64,000 nucleotides of DNA from Gammaproteobacteria bacterium (GTDB lineage Bacteria; Pseudomonadota; Gammaproteobacteria; HK1): the NCBI GenBank assembly GCA_012103455.1, contig WLWT01000002.1:372001-436000 (forward strand), written 5' to 3'. Within the stretch, counting starts at the first letter, position 1. Each line of letters opens with the position of its first letter. Below, in pieces: positions 17,177 to 25,268 of the stretch. Under the pieces are notes generated by a model. The model worked only from the letters and a program-made list of their open reading frames with translations. It searched no databases and was not told the DNA's origin. A program made the translations under genes and the position numbers.

Positions 17177-18916
17177 CTACCATCCTAGCGCGTAAGCCAG
17201 GCGTCTTGGATCGGCGCCGCCGCGCTTGAGTCCGGTGATGCGGTTGTCATCGATGATGCACATGGAGCCGGCCAGCCAGACCATGTCGGGCCACCATTCA
17301 ATCCGGTGTCCCATCGCTGTCAGTTGTTCGCCGGTGGCCGCGTCGATACGTGCCTCCATCTTCAAAAGACCGGGATGGTAATCATGGGGTTCGAAGGAAT
17401 CGGGAAAGGAATAGCTGGCAAAGCGCGGTGCTTCCACGGCCGCTTGTGGACCCATGCCGAATACGAATAGATTCAAAAATGTTTGCACCATGGCTTGCAC
17501 TTGTACATCGCCGCCGGGAGTACCTAAGGGGACGAAGCGTTCACCGCGTTGTACCGCAATGGCCGGATTGGGTGTCAGGCGCGGACGCTTGCCCGGCGCC
17601 AGTACCGAGGGGTGTTTAGGATCAGTCCATGATTGCGTGCCCCTGCCACTGATCACAAAACCGAGACCAGGCACGATGCCACCGTTATACGATCCGTCGC
17701 TGGGCGTAGCGGAAAACACATTGCCCTGTTGGTCCACTACGCATAGATAAGTCGTGTCCATGGCCGCTGCGTCTGTGCCCGTGTCTTTGGGCTTTGGCCG
17801 TTCCCGCCGGACCGGGGGTTCGTGGGCCAGACCTAAGGTTTGCCAATCGCCGGCAGGTGGCAGCTCTAGCCAAGCTTTGCCGGCATCGATCATCGCCGCC
17901 CGTGTCTTGGCGTAATCCTTGGCCAGGAGGCGCTGCATGGGTACCTCGACATAGCGCGGATCGCTGTAGTAACAATCCCGATCGGCCATGACCAGTTTGA
18001 GCGCCTCAGTGAGCGTATGAATATACGCGGGCGAGTTATGGCCCATGCTCTTAAGGTCAAAATCCTCGAGTAAGTTGAGACTTTGTAACAGCGCGGGCCC
18101 TTGACACCACGGTCCGCAGGCGTAAACGTCCACATCCCCATAGCGGGTGGTTTGCGCTGGTTCTACCTCGGAGCGGTACTCAGCCAAATCCTCCATGGTG
18201 AGCCATCCACCGTGTTCGGCGTGATAGTCGGTGATGCGTTTGGCTATATCTCCCCGGTAGAACGCTGCATGGGCCGCCCGCAGGCCGTCTCGGCGGGATG
18301 CACCCCGCCCGAGCGCTGCCCGCTCTTCGTCCACCATGTATTGCAACGACGCGGCGGTGTCGGTTTGCCGGAAAATCTCGCCGATCTCATACGGGGCATC
18401 GTCGCGCAAGAAGATCTGGGCGTGGGCCGGAAAACTGCGGTAGCTATCGATATTACGGGCTACCGAGCCTTGCAACAGGTGATTCATCGGGAAACCGTCG
18501 CGGGCGAAACGTATAGCAGCTTCGGCCACATCCGCGAATGAACGGGTACCCCACCGCTCAAGTGCCGTGATCCACGCATCGGGGGCGGCCGGGATAACCG
18601 TGCGCATGATGCCCGAGGGGATGGCGCCGCCGTGCTCACGGTGGAAGTAGTCCACATCGGCTTTGCGTGGCCACCAACCGAGTCCGGCAACGGTGACGAT
18701 TTCTTGCGTTTTGGCGATGTAGGCGATAATCGGCGCCACGCCGCCCACGCTCACCAAATCGCTTTGTAGTACGCCCAGCGCGATACCTGCGCAAATGCCT
18801 GCATCAATGGCGTTACCGCCGTCCTCCAGGATATTGAAAGCCGCCTGGGAGGCGAAATTGTGACCGGTGGATACAACGTGTTGGGTACCGGCAACTTCTG
18901 GGCGCATGGTCGTCAT
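17177..18916 (-). CDS. Gamma-glutamyltransferase family protein
   Basis: 579 residues, full length for the family. The large-subunit part reads VVSTGHNFASQAAFNILEDGGNAIDAG and YACGPWCQGPALLQSLNLL. The self-cleavage site is at about residue 387 in MDTTYLCVVDQQGNV, where the second Thr becomes the N-terminal nucleophile of the small subunit. The small subunit has PSDGSYNGGIVPGLGF, RPRLTPNPAIAV and GTPGGDVQVQAMVQ. No signal peptide is seen, so the protein may be cytoplasmic, unlike the classical periplasmic enzyme. Substrate could be glutathione or another gamma-glutamyl or N-acyl compound. It follows the MFS gene by five bases, suggesting uptake and hydrolysis of one compound. Confidence 0.92.
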   Translation of the reverse strand: MTTMRPEVAGTQHVVSTGHNFASQAAFNILEDGGNAIDAGICAGIALGVLQSDLVSVGGVAPIIAYIAKTQEIVTVAGLGWWPRKADVDYFHREHGGAIPSGIMRTVIPAAPDAWITALERWGTRSFADVAEAAIRFARDGFPMNHLLQGSVARNIDSYRSFPAHAQIFLRDDAPYEIGEIFRQTDTAASLQYMVDEERAALGRGASRRDGLRAAHAAFYRGDIAKRITDYHAEHGGWLTMEDLAEYRSEVEPAQTTRYGDVDVYACGPWCQGPALLQSLNLLEDFDLKSMGHNSPAYIHTLTEALKLVMADRDCYYSDPRYVEVPMQRLLAKDYAKTRAAMIDAGKAWLELPPAGDWQTLGLAHEPPVRRERPKPKDTGTDAAAMDTTYLCVVDQQGNVFSATPSDGSYNGGIVPGLGFVISGRGTQSWTDPKHPSVLAPGKRPRLTPNPAIAVQRGERFVPLGTPGGDVQVQAMVQTFLNLFVFGMGPQAAVEAPRFASYSFPDSFEPHDYHPGLLKMEARIDAATGEQLTAMGHRIEWWPDMVWLAGSMCIIDDNRITGLKRGGADPRRLAYALGW

Positions 18917-18921
18917 GCGTT

Positions 18922-20139
18922 TTAACTCCTCGGGCTTTGCGCACGGGTGATGTACCAGATAGTGGTCTTAAAGCGCATCACCACGAGCAATAAGCTCATG
19001 CCTAAAGCACTCAATAGCGCAGCGTGCAGCACGTGAGTGGCCTCGGCGATCTGGCCAATGACAAGAGAGCCGATGGGCGCTCCCCCCATGAACGAGAGAC
19101 TGTAGATGGCCAATGTGCGGGCACGGTAGTGCGCATCAGCCGATTCTTGCACGATGGTACGCCCCAGTGACATGAGGATCCCGGCGCTGATGCCGAATAG
19201 GTAAATGAACAGATAAAACACCGATACTGGCGGGTAGGTAGCGAACAAAGCCGTCAAGCAAGCACCGCCGCAGGCGGAGAGGAACACGGCTACGCCCTGT
19301 TTGTGCACCGGCGAACGCCGGGTCATGGTAGTGATGGCGGTGACCACACCCGCGACGAAGCAGCCGTTGACCATGGCCAGCGCTACGGAATCACCCGCGT
19401 AGTAGTCCCGCACCATGATCGGAATGACCACGTGGAAAACACCGATGAAAAAGACGCCAACACCACACATCAAGAAAGTGATGGGCCCCATTCGGGATGA
19501 ATCGGCTATCTGGCGAAAAGCCACGGCCAACTCCATCCATACGGAGGGTTGCGTAGCGGGCTCGCAGAGGGTCTTCGGCAGTGGTGGCGCCGCCTTCATC
19601 CGCAGCGCACAACACATTGCCAATACATAGGTGCCTGCCTGTAGCCAAAGGAGGTTTTCGGCGCCTATGCGGCTGGCCGATCCGGCCAGAAAGAAGCCGC
19701 CTACCTGCGCTAGGAACTGCACGATCATGGCAGTCGTGACCGCCCGTTGAATGTCTTGGCCGGCAATGCGGCCTAGCAGCGCATCCCGTGTCGGGATGAT
19801 GATCGCCTGGGTACTGCCTTGGAACAGAGCGTAGGCGATAAGAAGGGCAAAAGAGGCATGGCCTAGCCCCAAGGCTAGGGCGAGACCGGCGACGGGCAGG
19901 ACAGCCAACAGCTGTAGGCGTGCTAGCAATGTTCTGAGATCGCTGGCATCGGCGAGCATGCCGCCAGGCACCATCAGCAGCAACGCTGGCGCCATAATGC
20001 ACATCTGTGCAATACCGACCCGTTCGGGTCCCTCCTGCAACAGGTTGACGATCAGGTACGGAAACAAAACGGCCTGAAGGCCGAAAGCAAAAAAGCCGCA
20101 GCCTTGTCCCGCGAGGAACCATTTGAATTGTCTTGACAT
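18922..20139 (-). CDS. MFS transporter
   Basis: 405 residues with about 12 hydrophobic segments in two halves separated near residue 190-215 by a charged loop. Typical features are GMLADASDLRTLLARLQLLA (loop 2-3) and VVIPIMVRDYYAGDSVALAMVNG. It resembles enterobactin-exporter or DUF894-like MFS proteins, but the substrate cannot be told. It is the first gene of a two-gene leftward operon with the gamma-glutamyltransferase. Import of a gamma-glutamyl substrate is one reading (inference). Confidence 0.88.
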   Translation of the reverse strand: MSRQFKWFLAGQGCGFFAFGLQAVLFPYLIVNLLQEGPERVGIAQMCIMAPALLLMVPGGMLADASDLRTLLARLQLLAVLPVAGLALALGLGHASFALLIAYALFQGSTQAIIIPTRDALLGRIAGQDIQRAVTTAMIVQFLAQVGGFFLAGSASRIGAENLLWLQAGTYVLAMCCALRMKAAPPLPKTLCEPATQPSVWMELAVAFRQIADSSRMGPITFLMCGVGVFFIGVFHVVIPIMVRDYYAGDSVALAMVNGCFVAGVVTAITTMTRRSPVHKQGVAVFLSACGGACLTALFATYPPVSVFYLFIYLFGISAGILMSLGRTIVQESADAHYRARTLAIYSLSFMGGAPIGSLVIGQIAEATHVLHAALLSALGMSLLLVVMRFKTTIWYITRAQSPRS

Positions 20140-20348
20140 TGGCTGACTGGCTGTTCGGAATGGTTAGCGCCGGGATTAGGTGCCAAAAAAGGCGCGCGTA
20201 GTCGCGCACTTCAGCCGGGATTATGAACTGTTGACAGGTTTAGTTCCGCGCCGCATCAATGAGCGCGGGCGCGAACTGGCAGGAGGCAGTTAACCGTAGG
20301 CTAGCGATGAGGGGCCCGCCGGCCTACGGCTGCCAGTAACAACCATCA

Positions 20349-20447
20349 TTAACCTCCAAGTACTGTTGCATGCACATTCGAGGTGATGGCCCAGGTGATA
20401 ATTAAAGCGGTAGCTACGATAAGACGGTAAGCGAGTGATTGAGTCAT
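20349..20447 (-). CDS. Small 32-residue ORF with a signal-like sequence
   Basis: ATG at 20447, preceded by a good ribosome site (GGAG, about six bases upstream). The product MTQSLAYRLIVATALIITWA continues ITSNVHATVLGG and stops. It is almost entirely one hydrophobic segment with a possible cleavage site after VHA. It may be a real small membrane or secreted peptide, or the surviving start of a decayed exported protein, since the neighbouring 2 kb is full of pseudogenes. No family recognised. Confidence 0.35.
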   Translation of the reverse strand: MTQSLAYRLIVATALIITWAITSNVHATVLGG

Positions 20448-20879
20448 GCCAACTCCAAATTTGTAGAAGCGCTTTGGCCCTGCGCTGGGACATAGTTTCG
20501 GGGCTAACAGCGCTAAAAAAAGTGACGACTGCCACAAAATAAGCATGTTTCGTGCCAATCGATGCTTGTATGAAAAAATGATACAGGATAGGTACTTACG
20601 GCCGTTAGGTTACGGCAGAAATCTAGATCCTGTCAATGAAATGGCGTCATAGAGCTAACTCTTATGTTATCTTGAACAGGAGCATGACGAAAAATTGACG
20701 GATATGCTTATAAGTTGCAGAAATAAAAATCACTTGAATATAAGTAAAAGAACGGTCGTTACGAGCAGAAGAACGACGGTGAGGGTGTTTTGGGCCGCCA
20801 CCTTACCCTAGCCCTTCACTATTGCGCGCCGCTCTATGAAATAGATTCATATCAATAGGCTCACAAATAAGCTCGCCCG
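20448..20879. other. AT-richer non-coding stretch
   Basis: About 430 bases with no credible gene, more AT-rich than the surroundings (for example 20690-20760). It precedes the DMT-transporter relic and may itself be degraded sequence. Nothing specific is recognised. Confidence 0.5.
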
Positions 20880-21390
20880 GTTAGCAGAGGCGGCGCCGAG
20901 TTAGGGCTTCGCGCCAGCCCTAATGCGTTCGCGGTGGAACACGCAGAGGCCGGAGCCGGCGATGATAGCAGCGCCGAGTATCGTTGGGCCGTCTGGCAGG
21001 TCGTTGAACAACCCCCACCCCGTATGCGCCGCCAGCCGATGGTCTCACCTAGAAGACAGAGCGGATATGAGCGTCAACAACTAATGGCTCAACGAAGAAT
21101 ATGGAGCTGGCATCGGCCAACTCCAAGTACTTCAGCGCGTGAAAGAAAAAAGCGGTGGCTAGGTCCGGTAGTACACCGCGGATGGCATGGATACCAACCC
21201 CGGTGCAGGCAAAAGCATGGGCGCGCGCAAGGCCAGGGGGAACATGAATATCGATTGAGAGAAAAACCTACTCCAAGTGAGCTGGCTGCTGGACATACTG
21301 CCCGCGAGCAGCTTGGCGCTGGCATCGGTGGACGGCAGTATGGTCATCGCCAATACCATCAACGCCATGGCTCTCTCTGGCTGCTAGCCG
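20880..21390 (-). pseudogene. EamA/RhaT-type DMT transporter, internally deleted and frameshifted
   Basis: Fragments of one transporter appear in order in different leftward frames. The start (about 21368) is VLAMTILPSTDASAKLLAG then SQLTWSRFFSQSIFMFPLAL. Next, near 21160-21050, are TAFFFHALKYLELADASSI and FFVEPLVV. Then LGETIGWRRI (about 21045-21015) and the terminal GAAIIAGSGLCVFHRERI (about 20965-20910). These match the first helices, the late helices and the C-terminal tail of the 10-TM DMT family, with the middle missing. It cannot encode a working transporter. Confidence 0.75.
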
Positions 21391-21639
21391 CAATGTTTCA
21401 TGAGCAATGGTCGAAGATAGTTTATCCGGCGTAATTGTGTAGTTGCGGAAGGCCCTATCGGTATGCGGCAAGGTTGATGTGCTGAGGATGGGCCTGGACT
21501 GATCAATAGTTGACCAGAACCGCAGCTTAGCTCGCATTTTTGCTTGCGTTGAGACGAGCGCGAACACCGCCCAGAGCGTTGTGGCAATGGGTGGGTTGAG
21601 TGTCACTGTATCCAGGTATCAACCGAGCAACGACTTGTG
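21391..21639. other. Unassigned sequence between two relics
   Basis: The leftward frame starting near 21606 (MTLNPPIATTLWAVFALVST) is not recognised. It has no ribosome site and runs into the DMT pseudogene out of frame. It is probably debris. Confidence 0.4.
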
Positions 21640-22190
21640 CGAACCGGTTTGGGTGGGGATAGTCGCTTGAGAGAAGTCACCGTACACGGCGGGTGTTTGG
21701 CCACACGACGGCGCCGATTTTCAACACAGTCAATCGGGATAGTGCCGAGGTAAGAGCGAGCCCGCGAGGTGCCCTGCAATGCGAGACGTTGCCGCGCTTG
21801 GAGTAGGGTGTACGCGAGCGAGGAGACGAGCAATCTGAACTGATTGGGTCATCCGCGATAGCAACTGGTGCGCTCAGCGAACAGGTCGAGTTGCTGCTCT
21901 TTGATGCGATTCTCCATCTCGCCTGTGGTGCACTAGAGTGTGTGGTACAACCGCTTGGGCCGGCCGGGGATGTGGGTGATGATGTAGCGAGGGTTGGCCC
22001 CTTTGTCAGTATGCTCGATTCGGGCGATGACCGGTCGAGATTTGCCCCAGGTGTACGCGGCGTAGTAGAACTCAGCGAAGTTGCACACTTTTTGGGCGGT
22101 GATGGCGAAGTGCACCGCGGCCTCGTGGAGCCGCAGTGCTGGCTCAACGGCAACCCGAAGTTCGAGTGGCTGTTCCAGCCCGTCTACCAC
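21640..22190 (-). pseudogene. IS1380-family transposase relic
   Basis: Leftward frames carry NFAEFYYAAYTWGKSRPVIA, DKGANPRYIITHIPG, then after a shift ENRIKEQQLDLFAERTSC, NQFRLLVSSLAYTLLQA, and after another shift LKIGAVVWPNTRRVR. In IS1380 transposases these blocks form the second half of the protein in just this order. At least two frameshifts and loss of the N-terminal half make it inactive. Terminal repeats were not found. Confidence 0.75.
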
Positions 22191-22423
22191 CCCATATCAA
22201 TAGCGCTGATGGGTCAATCCAATCGAGAGGTTGTGGCAGACGATGCATGACACCGTGGCCAGAAATCATCCGTGCCGCCCACTGACACAGCTTTGCCAGC
22301 ATGTAGCGCGCTTCATCGGCTGATGCTTTCCTCGGGCCGCCGTGGTCCGGGTAGAGTCCGCGGACCGCGAGAGGCGGTGATGATTGCGTGAAATAAGTCC
22401 GCGGCGCCGCTCGAGCCGATGGC
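22191..22423. other. Unassigned sequence downstream of the carbamoyltransferase operon
   Basis: No recognisable protein, terminator or repeat end. It may include lost IS1380 sequence. Confidence 0.4.
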
Positions 22424-22615
22424 TTATGACGGCCGGAAGTAACGTTCGCGCTCGCTTTTGCCCTGCCGTTGTACCCAGCAGCTCGCTTGTTTTGCACGGT
22501 AGCGTAGCGCCAGTTTGTCCCGGCCAGTGAGCCGCAACGCCAGCGCGAGCGGTGTGATGATGAGATAGAACACGATGATGCACAGCGGAAAAGCGAGTAG
22601 TCGTATTAAGCCCAT
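22424..22615 (-). CDS. Small SxtJ-like membrane protein
   Basis: 63 residues: one membrane helix at about 6-26 (LAFPLCIIVFYLIITPLALAL), then RLTGRDKLALRYRAKQASCW and a basic tail ending RERYFRPS. The tP-x-x-x-x-RL-x-G-x-D-x-L plus SYW-like pattern resembles the C-terminal end of SxtJ-type proteins encoded beside carbamoyltransferases, which are usually about 130 residues with more helices. It starts eight bases after the carbamoyltransferase stop on the same strand, so it is co-transcribed. Function unknown; a membrane tether or partner of the enzyme is a guess. Confidence 0.65.
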   Translation of the reverse strand: MGLIRLLAFPLCIIVFYLIITPLALALRLTGRDKLALRYRAKQASCWVQRQGKSERERYFRPS

Positions 22616-22623
22616 ATCAGATG

Positions 22624-24456
22624 CTAGTCGAGTTCAAACTTGGCCAATTGCTCATCGATTTCGTGCTGCGCCGCCTCCGGCTGGTCTTCTTTTAGCAAGA
22701 TGAAATCATCGATCACCAAGGCGTCCATACCGGTGGCCATGAAGCAGCGGTAAGCGTCTTGCGGCGTGCACACGATGGGTTCGCCGCGTACGTTGAAGCT
22801 GGTATTGATGAGCGCCGGGCAGCCGGTCTTGTCGTGAAATTTTCTGATGAGTTTGTGATACCGCCCGTGCCGCTCGTCCACCGTTTGCACCCGGGCGGAA
22901 TAGTCCACATGGGTAATCGCCGGCAGGGTGGAGCGGATCTGATGGAGTTTGTCCAAGCCCGATACGCCGTCACTGCCCACCTGTTTGCGGTGTTCTTCTT
23001 TCACCGGCGCCACCAGCAGCATGTACGGGCTATCTTCGTTGGGACGCATCTCGAAGTATTGGTCTACTTGGTCGCGCAGCACGCTGGGCGCGAACGGTCT
23101 GAATGATTCGCGGAATTTGATCTTGAGATTCATCACCGATTGCATCTCGGTGGATCTAGGATCACCCAGAATGGACCGGTTACCTAAGGCTCTTGGTCCG
23201 AATTCCATGGCACCGCGCATATGACCGACCACTTTCTGGCTGGCGATGATATCCGCGATACGCTCTACCAGGGCGTCCTCATCGTCGTATTCCTGGTAAT
23301 TGGCGCCCTCGGCGTCCAGGAAAGCCCGGGTTTTATCGGCGCAGAAGGTCGGCCCCAGCAAGGTGGCCGTCTGCATGTCCCCGCCATTGGGTTTGCGTTC
23401 GTTGTCCAGCAGCTGATGCCAGACGAATAATGCCGCGCCCAAGGCACCGCCGGCATCGCCAGCGGCCGGCTGTATCCAAACGTTCTCGAATGGCCCCTCG
23501 CGTAGCACTTTGCCGTTGCCGACGCAATTGAGCGCCACGCCCCCTGCCAGTACCAGGTTATTGCTGCCGGTTACTTTATGGGCATGTCTAGCCGTGCGCA
23601 GCATGATCTCTTCGGTGACCACTTGTACGGAGGCGGCTAAGTCCATTTCGCGCTGGCTGAGCCGAGACTCCGGCACTCTCGCCGGGCCGCCGAACAGCGC
23701 ATCGAATTTCGCACTGGTCATGACGTCTTCGTAGCAATAAGCGAAGAAGTCCATGTCCATGCGAAAAGAACCGTCTTGCTTAAGATCGAGCAGATGAGCA
23801 TAGATCTTATCGGCATACTTGGGCTCGCCGTAGGGCGCTAAACCCATCAATTTATACTCACCGCTGTTAGCTTTGAAGCCGCAGTAGTAGGTAAACGCGG
23901 TGTAGAGCAGGCCCAGGGAGTGGGGAAAACGCAGTTCGCAGATCAGTTCCAACCGATTACCCCGGCCCATGCCCAAACTGGTGGTGCTCCACTCGCCCAC
24001 ACCGTCTAGTGTGAGGACGGCGGCTTCGTCGAAAGGGGATGGAAAAAAAGCGCTGGCGGCGTGGGATTCGTGATGCTCCAAGTAGACATAAGGTTTCGAG
24101 TAACGCCCACCGAGTGCTTGATCCAAGGTTCGTTTCGGATGGAGCTTCTGGGTTAACCAAAGCGGCAAGCTGTTCGCGAAGCGAACCGCCCCACGGGGCG
24201 CGAAAGCAAGATACGTTTCCCAAATGCGGTTGAATTTGAGCCGCGGTTTGTCGTAGAAGGCAACGTAGTCGAGATCCTCAATGCTTATGCCGCCGCGCTC
24301 TAGGCAAAATTCCATGGCGCGGGCGGGAAAGTTCGGATCATGCTTGAGACGGGTGAAGCGCTCTTCCTGGGCGGCCGCCGTGATGTGGCCGTCTTGCACC
24401 AGGCAGGCGGCGCTGTCGTGATAGAAGGCGGAAATTCCGAGGATGTTAGTGGGCAT
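22624..24456 (-). CDS. NodU/CmcH/TobZ-type O-carbamoyltransferase
   Basis: 610 residues, full length. The N-terminal Kae1-like domain has ILGISAFYHDSAACLVQDG (His13, Asp14), the metal-binding LEHHESHAASAFF (His128, His132), LTLDGVGEWSTTS, GEYKLMGLAPYGEP and NNLVLAGGVALNCVGNGKV. The YrdC-like C-terminal part has GAMEFGPRALGNRSILGDPR and INTSFNVRGEPIVCTPQDAY. All catalytic signatures are present. It would transfer carbamoyl from carbamoyl phosphate (via carbamoyl-AMP) to a hydroxyl of a sugar or small molecule. It is divergent from a 36-codon ORF and lies opposite a fusion protein carrying a degenerate copy of the same fold. Confidence 0.96.
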   Translation of the reverse strand: MPTNILGISAFYHDSAACLVQDGHITAAAQEERFTRLKHDPNFPARAMEFCLERGGISIEDLDYVAFYDKPRLKFNRIWETYLAFAPRGAVRFANSLPLWLTQKLHPKRTLDQALGGRYSKPYVYLEHHESHAASAFFPSPFDEAAVLTLDGVGEWSTTSLGMGRGNRLELICELRFPHSLGLLYTAFTYYCGFKANSGEYKLMGLAPYGEPKYADKIYAHLLDLKQDGSFRMDMDFFAYCYEDVMTSAKFDALFGGPARVPESRLSQREMDLAASVQVVTEEIMLRTARHAHKVTGSNNLVLAGGVALNCVGNGKVLREGPFENVWIQPAAGDAGGALGAALFVWHQLLDNERKPNGGDMQTATLLGPTFCADKTRAFLDAEGANYQEYDDEDALVERIADIIASQKVVGHMRGAMEFGPRALGNRSILGDPRSTEMQSVMNLKIKFRESFRPFAPSVLRDQVDQYFEMRPNEDSPYMLLVAPVKEEHRKQVGSDGVSGLDKLHQIRSTLPAITHVDYSARVQTVDERHGRYHKLIRKFHDKTGCPALINTSFNVRGEPIVCTPQDAYRCFMATGMDALVIDDFILLKEDQPEAAQHEIDEQLAKFELD

Positions 24457-24593
24457 AACTTTCGTGAAAGTTGCCGCTTACTTGAGGCCGCGAAACGATC
24501 AAACAATCGGCCCTCCGGGTCAAGCGGGAAAGGGGGCCGTCAATAGCGGATTCTGCGTAGCGCTTCTCATATCGGTAACAGATAGGCTCACGC

Positions 24594-24612
24594 CGTTGAG
24601 TTATAATCAACG
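24594..24612 (+). promoter_or_regulatory. Palindromic -10 region upstream of the 36-codon ORF
   Basis: CGTTGA-GTTATAA-TCAACG is a perfect 6-bp inverted repeat whose centre contains TATAAT (24602-24607). No good -35 hexamer is present at 17 bases, as expected for an activator-dependent or extended promoter. The palindrome over the -10 box looks like an operator. It lies 34 bases before the ATG at 24646 and about 140 bases before the divergent carbamoyltransferase start. Confidence 0.45.
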
Positions 24613-24645
24613 CTCTATGTCACCAGCAAAGCGGGCAAGAAAACC

Positions 24646-24756
24646 ATGGCGCAGCAAACTCGATCCAAGCCTAAAATAGGATGGTGGCAGGCGCTTAAGA
24701 TGAAGCTCTTGAAGTTGATGAAGAAGAAAGATCCGAAGATATATCCGCTGTATTAG
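24646..24756 (+). CDS. 36-residue basic peptide ORF
   Basis: MAQQTRSKPKIGWWQALKMK continues LLKLMKKKDPKIYPLY. It is strongly cationic with an amphipathic-looking centre (WWQALKMKLLKLMKK) and no signal peptide. It sits just downstream of a TATAAT-containing palindrome, divergent from the carbamoyltransferase, and ends 16 bp before MITE copy 2. An overlapping 20-codon frame begins at 24617 (MSPAKRARKPWR...). No family is recognised. It may be a real small protein of the carbamoyltransferase locus; this is inference from position. Confidence 0.4.
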   Translation: MAQQTRSKPKIGWWQALKMKLLKLMKKKDPKIYPLY

Positions 24757-24772
24757 CAGTTTTTTATATTAA

Positions 24773-24914
24773 GAGCACCTGCTAAAAATAGTCATTGTTT
24801 CGTGAGTGCAAGGAAGCACCGCGCGCACAACCGCAGTGTCTAGGTGATACCTGAGGATTGGAGCACGGCGCTGACGCCGCAATCGCGGAAAAAGTGCATT
24901 TTTAGCAGGTGTCC
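24773..24914 (+). mobile_element. MITE copy 2, 142 bp, target duplication TTAA
   Basis: Starts GAGCACCTGCTAAAAATAGT and ends TTTTTAGCAGGTGTCC, with TTAA on both sides (24769-24772, 24915-24918). Same orientation as copy 1 and close to identical to it inside. It is inserted between the 36-codon ORF and the SGNH/carbamoyltransferase fusion gene. Confidence 0.9.
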
Positions 24915-25268
24915 TTAAGACGCGCGGCGCGAATCGATGGTTGTCCCGCTGGCCGAGTGGCGCCACTTGCAGCCCGCGATGCAATGAGTCCCTATGCAGT
25001 AATCAGTTCCTGTCCAGCAATCAGCCCCCAAGAGGTTCTTCGTCCCCCCTATTCGAGCTAACTCCTCTCATCTCTTCTAAGCACTTCACCACTGGCGCGC
25101 TAGGTGTAGTGTAGCCAAGGCCGATGCGTCATGGCGGATCTAGACCCATAAGATGTCGCTGTGCGACTTTTTTGGTAAGGTGCCGGGGCTGTTTTGGCCA
25201 TTCGCGGTCCGGCTGTGGGGACGCTGAGCTGTAATCGCTGGGCTGTGTAAACGCCAACCTGCTTAAAC
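24915..25268. other. Leader region of the SGNH-carbamoyltransferase fusion gene
   Basis: About 350 bases with no protein match. It contains a terminator-like hairpin (separate entry) and short near-repeats (AGCTGTAATCGCTGGGCTGTG). No clear ribosome site precedes GTG 25269, so the start may be the ATG at 25299. Confidence 0.5.
25155..25173 (+). terminator. Intrinsic terminator-like hairpin in the fusion-gene leader
   Basis: GTCGC-TGT-GCGAC followed by six T (25168-25173). The stem is only five pairs but GC-rich, and the T run follows immediately. It would end rightward transcripts from the 36-codon ORF, or act as an attenuator about 95 bases before the fusion-gene start. Confidence 0.45.

Noticed and set aside
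24769..24984. 71-codon leftward frame over MITE copy 2
   Set aside because: Similar frames appear in other copies only because the DNA is repeated; there is no ribosome site and no domain.
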